Assembly (NCBI GenBank): GCA_031290725.1
Contig: JAITMZ010000002.1
Location: 1-13,539, forward strand
Source of the DNA: Spirochaetaceae bacterium
Lineage (GTDB): Bacteria > Spirochaetota > Spirochaetia > Treponematales > Treponemataceae
Length of the DNA stretch: 13,539 bases
Reading direction: 5' to 3'
Below, piece by piece: positions 6,897-13,533 of the stretch (its first letter is position 1; each line of letters begins with the position of its first letter). Below the pieces are notes generated by a model. It worked only from the letters and a program-made list of their open reading frames with translations, did no database searches and was not told the origin of the DNA. Position numbers and translations under genes: made by a program.

Positions 6897-8249
6897 ATGG
6901 CAAACCAAGAAAGCACCATGGAAAAGATCGTGAGCCTGTGCAAGAGGCGGGGCTTTGTGTTCCAGTCCAGCGAGATCTACGGCGGACAGAACGGCGCCTG
7001 GGACTACGGCCCCATCGGCATCGAACTCAAAAACAACATCCAGCGGGCCTGGTGGAAGGAAATGACCCAGCTGCATGACAACATCGTGGGCCTGGACGCG
7101 GCGATTCTCATGCACCCCCGCGTCTGGGAAGCCTCCGGGCATGTGGAGAACTTCACCGACCCCCTGGTGGACTGCAAGAAGTGTAAACAGCGCTTCCGGG
7201 CTGACCAGATCGACCAGGGGAAGCTCGCGAAAAAGGAGTGCCCCGAGTGCGGCGGCGAGCTGACCGACGTCCGCAAGTTCAACCTCATGTTCAAGACGAA
7301 CATCGGCCCTGCGGAGGACACGGCGAGCGTCATCTACCTCCGGCCCGAGACCGCCCAGGGTATCTATGTGAACTACAAGAACATAATCCAGTCGAACCGG
7401 ATGAAAATTCCCTTCGGCATCGCCCAGGTGGGGAAGGCCTTCCGCAACGAGATCGTCACCAAGAACTTCATCTTCCGCACCTGCGAGTTCGAGCAGATGG
7501 AGATGCAGTATTTCGTGAAGCCCGGCACCGACGAAGAATGGTTCAACGGCTGGAAAAAGCAGCGCTGGGCCTTCTACGAAAAGCACGGCATCCGCATGGA
7601 CAAACTGCGCTGGCACCAGCACGGCCCGGATGAGCTGGCCCACTATGCCCGGGACGCCTACGACATCGAGTACGAGTTCCCCATGGGCTTCCGCGAACTG
7701 GAAGGCATCCACAACCGGGGCAACTACGACCTTACCCGGCACACCGAGTTTTCCGGCAAAGACCTGCAATACATCGACCAGGACAACGGCAACGAGCGCT
7801 ATATCCCGTTCATCATCGAGACCAGCGCGGGCCTGACCCGGAACGTGCTCATGTTCCTCTGCGACGCCTACGACGAGCAAAACGTGGCCAAGAGCGGCGA
7901 GGCGGAAGACCTGCGGGTGGTGCTCCACTTCCACCCCAAAATCGCCCCCGTCACCCTGGCGGTGCTGCCCCTGGTCAAGAAAGACGGCCTGGCGGAGCTT
8001 GCCCGCGAGATTCAGCAGGAGCTCAAGGACGACTACGTGACCGACTACGACCAGTCAGGCTCCATCGGCAAGCGCTACCGCCGGCAGGACGAGATCGGCA
8101 CGCCCTTCTGCGTCACCGTGGATCACGAGACCCTGGAAAGCGGCACCGTGACCATCCGCTTCCGGGACAGCATGGAACAGATTCGGGTGCCCAAGGCGGA
8201 GATCGCGTCTCGCATCCAGAGGGAAATCAAAGCGTACAAGCGAGTTTGA
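6897..8249 (+). CDS. glyQS: Glycyl-tRNA synthetase, dimeric single-chain type
   Basis: Charges tRNA-Gly with glycine; class II synthetase of the alpha-2 (eukaryote/archaea-like) type rather than the alpha2-beta2 GlyQ/GlyS type. 450 residues, usual for the bacterial single-chain enzyme. Visible parts: GGQNGAWDYGPIG (29-41), a zinc-ribbon insertion C93-C96 and C115-C118, the RPETAQG catalytic segment (149-155), motif 2 around GKAFRNE (179-185) and FRTCEFEQMEMQYF, the family segment FRELEGIHNRGNYDL (265-279), motif 3 with SAGLTRNVLMFL (310-321), and the anticodon-binding domain from about 340 (HPKIAPVTLAVLPL, DEIGTPFCVTVDH). The ATG at 6897 has AGAGAGG 6 bases upstream. It is monocistronic in this view. 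The window also carries the tRNA-Gly(CCC) it would charge. Confidence 0.97.
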   Translation: MANQESTMEKIVSLCKRRGFVFQSSEIYGGQNGAWDYGPIGIELKNNIQRAWWKEMTQLHDNIVGLDAAILMHPRVWEASGHVENFTDPLVDCKKCKQRFRADQIDQGKLAKKECPECGGELTDVRKFNLMFKTNIGPAEDTASVIYLRPETAQGIYVNYKNIIQSNRMKIPFGIAQVGKAFRNEIVTKNFIFRTCEFEQMEMQYFVKPGTDEEWFNGWKKQRWAFYEKHGIRMDKLRWHQHGPDELAHYARDAYDIEYEFPMGFRELEGIHNRGNYDLTRHTEFSGKDLQYIDQDNGNERYIPFIIETSAGLTRNVLMFLCDAYDEQNVAKSGEAEDLRVVLHFHPKIAPVTLAVLPLVKKDGLAELAREIQQELKDDYVTDYDQSGSIGKRYRRQDEIGTPFCVTVDHETLESGTVTIRFRDSMEQIRVPKAEIASRIQREIKAYKRV

Positions 8250-8462
8250 AGGCGTGGGAGCGCAGCGGCCTAGTCGAACGGAAGCAAACCCGCTACTGCA
8301 GGTGCCGCTCCCACCACCCCCTCAATCCGGCGGTACCCGTGGCATGTGTTCCCGCGTCATTGCCTACCCAGTATCAATCTGATATTGGAATCGGACGGGC
8401 GGGTTACACGGAGCCGGGAGCGTAGCGATGTACTCCGAAACCTATGAATAATTGCCGTGGAG
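8250..8462. other. glyQS 3' region with several hairpins, no gene
   Basis: Three inverted repeats are visible: GTGGGAGCG (8254-8262) with CGCTCCCAC (8306-8314) around a partly pairable interior; CCAGTATCA (8368-8376) with TGATATTGG (8380-8388), one wobble, 3-base loop; CGGAG (8409-8413) with CTCCG (8433-8437). None is followed by a T-run, so I cannot point to a clear intrinsic terminator for glyQS. The motif GGGAGCG(C/T)AGCG occurs twice, at 8256-8267 and 8416-8427, like the debris of a short dispersed repeat. No credible ORF. Confidence 0.5.
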
Positions 8463-8515
8463 AAAAAAAAGACCTGCGGGGTAGGAGTCAATAACAACGG
8501 AGATAACCCCGCAGG
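8463..8515 (-). terminator. Intrinsic terminator of the small RNA
   Basis: On the minus strand CCTGCGGGG (8515-8507) pairs perfectly with CCCCGCAGG (8481-8473); TC and then eight T (8470-8463) follow. The plus-strand reading has no T-run, so it acts in one direction only. The loop is long (25 bases) for a terminator and may itself be functional. Confidence 0.82.
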
Positions 8516-8553
8516 CCTAAAGGAGGCCCCAGCACAAACACAATTGCCGGAAC
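8463..8553 (-). ncRNA. Candidate small RNA with anti-Shine-Dalgarno motifs
   Basis: A free-standing transcription unit of about 90 nt on the minus strand. A perfect promoter (8560-8588) predicts a start at G8553, and a strong intrinsic terminator ends the RNA near 8464. The RNA folds into three adjoining hairpins. HP1 is CCGGCA/UGCUGG (8550-8545 with 8534-8529). HP2 is GGCCU/AGGCC (8528-8524 with 8518-8514), loop CCUUU. HP3 is the terminator stem CCUGCGGGG/CCCCGCAGG. HP2 carries CCUCCUUU, the exact complement of AAAGGAGG; the 25-base HP3 loop adds UCUCC and ACUCCU. Several bacterial sRNA families use such CU-rich motifs to bind ribosome binding sites; the targets here are unknown. It lacks the SRP RNA GGAAG...AGCA signature and is too short for 6S RNA. 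No gene follows on the same strand, which argues against an attenuator. Confidence 0.72.
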
Positions 8554-8559
8554 AAACTT

Positions 8560-8588
8560 ATTATATCACTTCTTTTCGAAAGTGTCAA
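8560..8588 (-). promoter_or_regulatory. Perfect-consensus sigma-70 promoter of the small RNA
   Basis: On the minus strand TTGACA (8588-8583) and TATAAT (8565-8560) are separated by 17 bases: both hexamers and the spacing match the consensus exactly. It is the strongest promoter in the window. The predicted +1 is G8553, 7 bases past the -10 box. No ORF follows it. Confidence 0.88.
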
Positions 8589-8722
8589 GAGTTTTGTTAT
8601 GGTTTGTTGAAATTTTTTGATAACATCAGTGGTATAAGCGAAAGGGAACAGTATAGTGGCGCAATGCGATCGCTTGCAAAATACAAGGGTTTAGGGAAAA
8701 GGCGGAAGCACACGCAGGGCTT

Positions 8723-8806
8723 TTTATAGAATGCTTTCTGCTCAAAACAGAAAGATCGAGGCTCTTTGTAGAAATCGTTCTACTCGGAACAGAACAATCG
8801 GAGTTA
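8723..8806. repeat. Imperfect 42-base tandem direct repeat
   Basis: Units 8723-8764 and 8765-8806 match at 29 of 42 positions (shared TAGAA, TTCT, CTC, AACAGAA, ATCG). Each contains a hairpin: CTTTCTG/CAGAAAG (8734-8740 with 8748-8754) in the first, GTTCT/AGAAC (8777-8781 with 8791-8795) in the second. The period is 14 codons, and frame 8657-8842 is open through both, but it has no start codon. Confidence 0.6.
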
Positions 8807-8918
8807 TTTACTCCGATGGCGAAGCTCGTAGGGTCAACTTAATGAGAAAACAGCCCGAAATTGGTGCCGGCAAGGGGTTGGCTCCTTATCGGGGGAGGCT
8901 GGATACCAGTCATAAGAA

Positions 8919-8940
8919 AAAATTTAACCAAAATTTAACC
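8919..8940. repeat. Two perfect 11-bp tandem repeats before argG
   Basis: AAAATTTAACC occurs at 8919-8929 and 8930-8940 without a gap. An 11-base period places both copies on about the same DNA face, as in some regulator binding sites. It lies 79 bases before the argG start. It does not resemble an ArgR box. Confidence 0.5.
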
Positions 8941-8948
8941 GGCCTGCC

Positions 8949-8972
8949 CACAATACCCTTGTGTTTTTTTTT
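8949..8972 (+). terminator. Weak hairpin plus T9 just before argG
   Basis: CACAA (8949-8953) pairs with TTGTG (8959-8963) around a 5-base loop, and nine T follow (8964-8972). The stem is short, so termination would be weak. It could be an attenuator-like element if transcription enters from upstream, or simply part of the argG promoter. Confidence 0.35.
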
Positions 8973-9018
8973 CGTCTTTGGTATTATTGTAAAACTATTT
9001 TGATTCATGAGGTAAAAC

Positions 9019-10281
9019 ATGGCAAAGGATACGGTGATTCTTTCATATTCCGGCGGCTTGGACACCACGGTGATCATCCCCTGGCTCAAGGAAAACTATG
9101 ACTTCGGGGTGGTCGCGGTATGCATCGACCTGGGGCAGGGGGACGACTGGGATGCGGTCAAAAAGCGGGCGCTCGCCACCGGCGCTTCCGAGTGTTTTGT
9201 GGTGGATGCACGCGAAGAATACATTCGGGACTACATTTACCCGGCGGTCAAGGCCAATGCGGTCTATGAAGACCGGTATTTGCTGGGCACCTCCACAGCC
9301 CGGCCCCTGATTGGCAAAATTCTCGTGGAATATGCCCGGCGGAAAAACGCTGCGGCCATCTGTCACGGCGCAACCGGCAAGGGGAACGACCAAATTCGCT
9401 TTGAACTGGCCATCAAGGCCTTTGCCCCGGACTTATCCGTGATCGCCGCCTGGCGGGATCCCAAGTGGAACCTCGCCAGCCGGGAGGACGAAATCGCCTA
9501 CCTGGAGGCCCGGAATATCCCTGTGCCCATGAAGAAGGACCAGTCCTACAGCCGGGACGAGAATATCTGGCACCTGTCCCACGAAGGGCTGGAGTTGGAG
9601 CGCACGGAAAACGAACCCAACTGGAAGCACATGCTCCAGCTCACCAAAACGCCGGAGGAGGCGCCGGACAGGGCGGAATACGTAAAAATCGACTTTGAGA
9701 AAGGCATCCCCATTGCGCTGAACGACAAAAAGCTGAGGGCGCTGGAATTGCTTCAGGAGCTCAACAAGATAGGCGGCAGAAACGGCGTGGGGCTGGCGGA
9801 CATCGTGGAGAACCGGGTGGTGGGGATGAAAAGCCGGGGGGTCTACGAAACTCCGGGGGGGGCCATCCTCTACTTCGCCCACGAAATGCTGGACCACCTC
9901 TGCCTGGACCGGGACACCTACGCCTACAAGCAGCAGATCGCCCTCAAGATGAGCGAGCTCATCTACGGCGGCAAGTGGTTCACCACCCTGATGGAAAGCC
10001 TGACGGCGTTCATTGACAAGGCGGAAGAAAACGTGACGGGCTGGGTGAAGGTGAAGCTCTACAAGGGCGGCATCTACGGCGCGGGCAGCTCCTCGCCCTA
10101 CAGTCTCTACAACGAGTCCATCGCCAGTTTCACCACCGGCAGCCTCTACGACCACCACGACGCCCAGGGCTTTATCACCCTCTACGGGCTGCCCCTCAAG
10201 GTGCGGGCGTTGATGGAACAGGCCCAGGGCCGGGGACAGGCTGCCCAGGGCGGAACGCTCAAAAAACGGGATACCGAATAG
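9019..10281 (+). CDS. argG: Argininosuccinate synthase
   Basis: Joins citrulline and aspartate, with ATP going to AMP and PPi, to give argininosuccinate in arginine synthesis; cytoplasmic. 420 residues, normal for the family. The N-type ATP pyrophosphatase loop is SYSGGLDTT (9-17). Others visible: DLGQGDDW, STARPLIGKILVEYARR, CHGATGKGNDQIRFEL, YSRDENIWHLSHEG, GRNGVGLADIVENRVVGMKSRGVYETPGG and FAHEMLDHLCLDRDT. The ATG at 9019 has GAGGT at 9009-9013, 5 bases before it. argH does not follow, as it often does elsewhere; the next gene is a TPR lipoprotein 19 bases downstream, probably co-transcribed. Confidence 0.97.
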   Translation: MAKDTVILSYSGGLDTTVIIPWLKENYDFGVVAVCIDLGQGDDWDAVKKRALATGASECFVVDAREEYIRDYIYPAVKANAVYEDRYLLGTSTARPLIGKILVEYARRKNAAAICHGATGKGNDQIRFELAIKAFAPDLSVIAAWRDPKWNLASREDEIAYLEARNIPVPMKKDQSYSRDENIWHLSHEGLELERTENEPNWKHMLQLTKTPEEAPDRAEYVKIDFEKGIPIALNDKKLRALELLQELNKIGGRNGVGLADIVENRVVGMKSRGVYETPGGAILYFAHEMLDHLCLDRDTYAYKQQIALKMSELIYGGKWFTTLMESLTAFIDKAEENVTGWVKVKLYKGGIYGAGSSSPYSLYNESIASFTTGSLYDHHDAQGFITLYGLPLKVRALMEQAQGRGQAAQGGTLKKRDTE

Positions 10282-10300
10282 GATTCGTTTTAGGCGTGAT

Positions 10301-11032
10301 ATGGGTACAACAAGAGGTTTTCCGGCGGTTTTGGCATTTTTCATCCTTGCCTCATGTGCGGCGGCTCAGGGCGGCCCGCCGGATTGGTATATCCCCCTGC
10401 GGGATGCGGTCTACGGTCAGACCCTGGGCGCGGACACCATCTTGGGCATCTACCAACAGACCGTGCAGACCGCAAAGACCCGTCTGTCCGGCTCCGCGCT
10501 GGACGTGATGCTTTCCCGGTGCGAATATTTTCTGGGCAAGGCCTACCAACAGGACGGGCTGGAGAAGGATGCCATCCGCTGCTATGAACGGGGTATCGAC
10601 CTGGCAAAAAAAGCCGCCCAGGTCCAGCCCGGCGACGAGGCCTACGAGATGCTTTCCGTCCATTACGGTCAGGCCTGCATGATCAAACCCCTGCCCTGGG
10701 TCATGGCCAACGGGCTCAAGGTGGAGCGTAACGCTAAAAAAGCCCTGGAATTCAACCCCCGGAACGCCGCCTGCCAGTACATGACGGCCTCACGGTGGGC
10801 CTTCGGGCCGGGGGCTTTCGGGGATCCCCAGCGGGGCGTCGTTGAGCTGCAACGGATGCTGGACGGCGGGGCGGATTTGCAGAAGGACGATTACTTTAAC
10901 ACATACACCGGTATCGCCTACGCCTGCCTCCGGCTGGAGAAAAAACAGGAGGCCCGGAACTGGGTGCATAAGGCGCTGGAACTGTATCCCACGAATAAAT
11001 TCGCCCTGGATATGCTGAAGCAGGCAGGCTAA
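10301..11032 (+). CDS. TPR-repeat lipoprotein
   Basis: Exported lipoprotein of 243 residues. A clear lipobox LASC ends at C19 after a short hydrophobic segment. At least two tetratricopeptide-like helix pairs are visible: about 80-115 (YFLGKAYQQDGLEKDAIRCY) and about 205-240 (YTGIAYACLRLEKKQEARNW then ALELYPTNKFAL). A middle segment (145-185) with NAKKALEFNPRNAACQY looks like another. Such proteins are scaffolds for partners at the membrane; one known spirochaete group is the TatT-like TPR lipoproteins linked to TRAP transporters, but no transporter is seen here. The binding site before the ATG is weak (TAGG), and the 19-base gap after argG suggests an operon. Confidence 0.85.
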   Translation: MGTTRGFPAVLAFFILASCAAAQGGPPDWYIPLRDAVYGQTLGADTILGIYQQTVQTAKTRLSGSALDVMLSRCEYFLGKAYQQDGLEKDAIRCYERGIDLAKKAAQVQPGDEAYEMLSVHYGQACMIKPLPWVMANGLKVERNAKKALEFNPRNAACQYMTASRWAFGPGAFGDPQRGVVELQRMLDGGADLQKDDYFNTYTGIAYACLRLEKKQEARNWVHKALELYPTNKFALDMLKQAG

Positions 11033-11037
11033 TAGGA

Positions 11038-11066
11038 TTGTTCGGAAACCTCAAGTTTTCGAACAA
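11038..11066. repeat. 12-bp inverted repeat after the TPR lipoprotein gene
   Basis: TTGTTCGGAAAC (11038-11049) pairs with GTTTTCGAACAA (11055-11066) around CTCAA, with one G-T wobble. It starts 5 bases past the stop codon. It is placed like a terminator of the argG unit, but CTTCCGC follows instead of a T-run. Other possibilities are an mRNA 3' stabiliser or a copy of a dispersed intergenic palindrome. Confidence 0.7.
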
Positions 11067-11123
11067 CTTCCGCTAAAAAACCGCAATGAAACAAAATGAT
11101 ATCGGGGAGATTTTGGAGAGAAT

Positions 11124-12950
11124 ATGACAATAGTTTTTGTGGAAGATAATTTTTCCCATAAAACCGACGGCACGGCGATTTCCACCCACCGGTTCCGGGA
11201 GGAGCTGGTAAAACGGGGGCACACGGTCCGGGTTATCGGTATCGGGATTGACGGGCCGGATATGTACGGGGTGAAGGAACACGTGGTGCCCCTGGTTTCT
11301 GCGGTGGCCCGCAAAAACAACATGCACTTCGGCCTGTTTGATGAAAAAATTATCCGGGAAGCTTTTACCGGTGCGGATGTGGTGCACCTTATATTCCCCT
11401 GGCAAATCGAACAGAAATGCCTGAAGCTGGCCCGGCGGATGGGTATCCCCGTGAGCGGAGCCTTTCACTGTCAGCCGGAGAACGTTACCTACAACATGAT
11501 GATAAAGCTCCTGGGGGTGGCCAACACGTTTATCTACTTCCTGTTCCGCATCTGGATGTACCGGCATATCGAAAACATCCACTGCCCGTCCCGGTTTGCC
11601 GCGGGTGAGTTACAAAAGCACGGTTATCACGCACGGCTCCATGCGATTTCCAACGGAATCTCCGACAGCTTCAAGCCCGCGGAGACGGAGGTAGTGCGGG
11701 AGGACGGTGCCATCAACGTGCTGATGGTAGGGCGACTGGCGGAGGAAAAGCGGCAGGATTTGGTGATCAAGGCGGTGAAGCAGTCCAAATACCGGGACAG
11801 GATTCAAATCAGCTTTGTGGGCCGGGGCCCCATGTACAAGCGCTACCTGCGGCAGACCCTGGGGCTGCCCAATCCGCCCAGGTTTTTTTTGGACTTCATC
11901 CCCCATGAACAGTTGGTGGACCTGATATACAAAACCGACGTGTACATCCACGCCTCGGAGGTGGAGCTGGAGTGCATATCCTGCCTGGAGGCCATCGCCT
12001 GCGCCAGGGTGCCCGTCATCGCCAATTCCAACAAATCTGCGGCCCCCCAATTTGCCCTGGATGGCCGAAGCCTGTTCAAAAAGGGAGACTTTTTGGACCT
12101 GCGGGATAAACTGGACTACTGGATCGAACATCCCGGGGAATGTAAAAAAATGGAAGGGGAATACGCGGCCTTGGGGAGGCGCTACAACATTAGCTACTCG
12201 GTGAAAAAGATGGAGCAGATGTTTGAAAGCGCCGTCACCGATTTCCGCACCCGGCAGATGATCAATGGGAATCCCCGGCTGCGGAAATACGCCCGTTTAG
12301 TGGAGCAAAGGGCCTCACCGCTGAGGGTTTTCAGCTTTTTGTTCCACTATGTGATTGCCGCGCCGCTGCTCACCATTGCCCACCGGGTGTATTTCGACCT
12401 GAAGTACAAGAACAAAAAAGTCCTGAACAAGGTGAAGCACACCGGGGTGATCACCATCTGCAACCATGTGCATTACCTGGACGGTCCGATCTGCATCTTC
12501 AACATTTTTCCCCGGAGGCCCCTCACGGTCAGTCTACCCCGGAATTTTGACATGGCGCTGGCGGGTCTGTTTGTGACCCTCCTGGGAGCCGTCCCCAGTC
12601 CGTCCACCCCAAAGGAATTGCAGAGCTTCATCTACCTGCTGTCAAAACATCTGCGCCGCCGGGGGGTGGTGCATTTTTTCCCCGAGGGGGAGCTTGACCT
12701 GTATCACGAGGGCATTCGGGAATTTCAGCGGGGCGCCTTTTATCTGGCGGTGGACGCCCAAGTGCCGGTGCTTCCCCTGCGGCTGGTCTACCGGGAACCC
12801 CGGGGGATTTACCGGCTGCTCAAGAAAAAGCATCCCTGCTTCACGTTGGTCCACGGAGAACCGCTCTACCCGGACACGACGCTGCTGAAAAAAGACGCCG
12901 TCGCGGATTTGCAGAAGCGCGCGGAGGAGGCTATGCGCACCCTCGGATAA
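11124..12950 (+). CDS. Glycosyltransferase (GT4) - PlsC acyltransferase fusion
   Basis: Two enzymes in one 608-residue chain. Residues 1-375 form a GT-B retaining glycosyltransferase of GT4 type: N-terminal DGTAISTHRFREELVKRGH, the nucleotide-sugar segment MVGRLAEEKRQDLVIKAV (201-218), and EX7E at E281/E289 in ELECISCLEA. Residues about 395-606 form a PlsC/LPLAT acyltransferase: motif I NHVHYLD (447-453, H448 and D453), motif II around LPRNF (471-475), motif III FFPEGELDL (518-526) and motif IV VPVLPL (547-552). The likely role is glycolipid synthesis at the inner membrane, with one half adding a sugar and the other an acyl chain. A hydrophobic stretch around 403-420 may bind the membrane. 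GGAGAG at 11114-11119 precedes the ATG by 4 bases. Substrates are not readable. Confidence 0.92.
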   Translation: MTIVFVEDNFSHKTDGTAISTHRFREELVKRGHTVRVIGIGIDGPDMYGVKEHVVPLVSAVARKNNMHFGLFDEKIIREAFTGADVVHLIFPWQIEQKCLKLARRMGIPVSGAFHCQPENVTYNMMIKLLGVANTFIYFLFRIWMYRHIENIHCPSRFAAGELQKHGYHARLHAISNGISDSFKPAETEVVREDGAINVLMVGRLAEEKRQDLVIKAVKQSKYRDRIQISFVGRGPMYKRYLRQTLGLPNPPRFFLDFIPHEQLVDLIYKTDVYIHASEVELECISCLEAIACARVPVIANSNKSAAPQFALDGRSLFKKGDFLDLRDKLDYWIEHPGECKKMEGEYAALGRRYNISYSVKKMEQMFESAVTDFRTRQMINGNPRLRKYARLVEQRASPLRVFSFLFHYVIAAPLLTIAHRVYFDLKYKNKKVLNKVKHTGVITICNHVHYLDGPICIFNIFPRRPLTVSLPRNFDMALAGLFVTLLGAVPSPSTPKELQSFIYLLSKHLRRRGVVHFFPEGELDLYHEGIREFQRGAFYLAVDAQVPVLPLRLVYREPRGIYRLLKKKHPCFTLVHGEPLYPDTTLLKKDAVADLQKRAEEAMRTLG

Positions 12951-13008
12951 AGGAATCGCTGATTCGCGGCGGGGTTGCTGCTTAAAATTGAGACTAATCG
13001 GCGTTGCC

Positions 13009-13533
13009 TTATTCGTCGTAGTTTTTTGACTCGAAGTAACCGATCTTTTCAAGAAACTGACGCCGGGCATAAACCAATGACAGCAGTTCGTCATACATGT
13101 TGTAATCTACATCCAGGGCGATGGGAAATACGAAATACTCGGTCTCGTCACAGTAGCGCTCGATAAATTCAAAACTGGTAACAAAACCCAAGCTGATCAT
13201 GTTGGAAATCCGGTCCGCGCATTTGAGAATTTTGGCCTTCTGACTGCCGTGGGCGATGATGCCCCGGAGATATTCGCTCTTGAACTGGCCTTGTTTTTTG
13301 GTTACTTCCATCACCAGATCGTAAACCTGCCGGGATTCGGAATCAATTCTGAGAATCTGGTTGTGGTCAAAGCCGGGCACGTCCTCGATCACATCGTGGA
13401 TGCAGGCGGCTTTGAGCAGCACGCTGTCGATATAACCGTAGTCGATGAGGATGCCCAGCGTATCTATCTGGTGGCGGAACATATTGCCCCCGGAGTGGCG
13501 GCTTTTGCCGATAAGGCAGGTGGCAAGCTGCAT
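13009..13533 (-). CDS. RelA/SpoT-type HD hydrolase, small alarmone-hydrolase-like, possibly partial
   Basis: Frame of at least 174 residues whose layout follows the (p)ppGpp hydrolase domain of SpoT and Mesh1-like enzymes: RHQ with H21, then HDVIED (46-51, HD pair H46-D47 plus E50-D51), VYDLVMEVTKK (70-80) and KILKCADRISNM (101-112, metal ligand D107). No synthetase, TGS or ACT domain is present, so it would be a stand-alone hydrolase of (p)ppGpp or a related nucleotide; the substrate is inferred. The C-terminal 55 residues are unassigned. The ATG at 13533 is the outermost in the window, but the frame stays open to the edge and the region before H21 is short for the family, so the true start may lie outside. 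It converges with the fusion gene over 58 bases. Confidence 0.78.
   Translation of the reverse strand: MQLATCLIGKSRHSGGNMFRHQIDTLGILIDYGYIDSVLLKAACIHDVIEDVPGFDHNQILRIDSESRQVYDLVMEVTKKQGQFKSEYLRGIIAHGSQKAKILKCADRISNMISLGFVTSFEFIERYCDETEYFVFPIALDVDYNMYDELLSLVYARRQFLEKIGYFESKNYDE

Larger units (their letters stand above)
8589..9018. other. Region upstream of argG, structured, no convincing gene
   Basis: About 430 bases without a supported protein gene. It holds the 42-base tandem repeat (8723-8806), a perfect 8-bp hairpin ATCGGAGT/ACTCCGAT (8797-8804 with 8810-8817), a hairpin GGCTGG-ATA-CCAGTC (8897-8911, one wobble), two 11-base tandem repeats (8919-8940) and a short hairpin with nine T (8949-8972). 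A possible weak argG promoter is TTGTGT (8959-8964), 17 bases, TATTAT (8982-8987). If transcription begins further upstream this would be a long structured argG leader, but it matches no riboswitch I know. Confidence 0.4.

Noticed and set aside
6882..7934. 350-codon minus-strand ORF opposite glyQS
   Set aside because: A GC-rich shadow of a certain gene: biased Val/Leu/Ala/His-rich composition, no domain and no ribosome binding site.
8463..8553. SRP RNA, 6S RNA or T-box interpretation of the small RNA
   Set aside because: No GGAAG/AGCA SRP core, about half the length of 6S RNA, no T-box sequence, and no downstream gene on the same strand to regulate.
8457..8729. 90-codon plus-strand ORF starting GTG in the glyQS-argG gap
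   Set aside because: It runs through the small-RNA terminator, hairpins and promoter in antisense, has no ribosome binding site before its start, and its product is low-complexity with no recognisable domain.
8845..8915. Riboswitch-like stretch (GGTGCCGGCAAGG, later GGATACCAG) upstream of argG
   Set aside because: Fragments recall a cobalamin riboswitch, but the conserved core is absent and arginine synthesis is not an expected target.
8731..9003. 90-codon plus-strand ORF just before argG
   Set aside because: It has no ribosome binding site, crosses the tandem repeats, the hairpins and the T9 run, and its product has no domain. It lies in a different frame from the repeated 14-codon pattern.
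9433..10344. 303-codon minus-strand ORF opposite argG
   Set aside because: Same shadow effect; its sequence reads as the antisense of conserved ArgG motifs.
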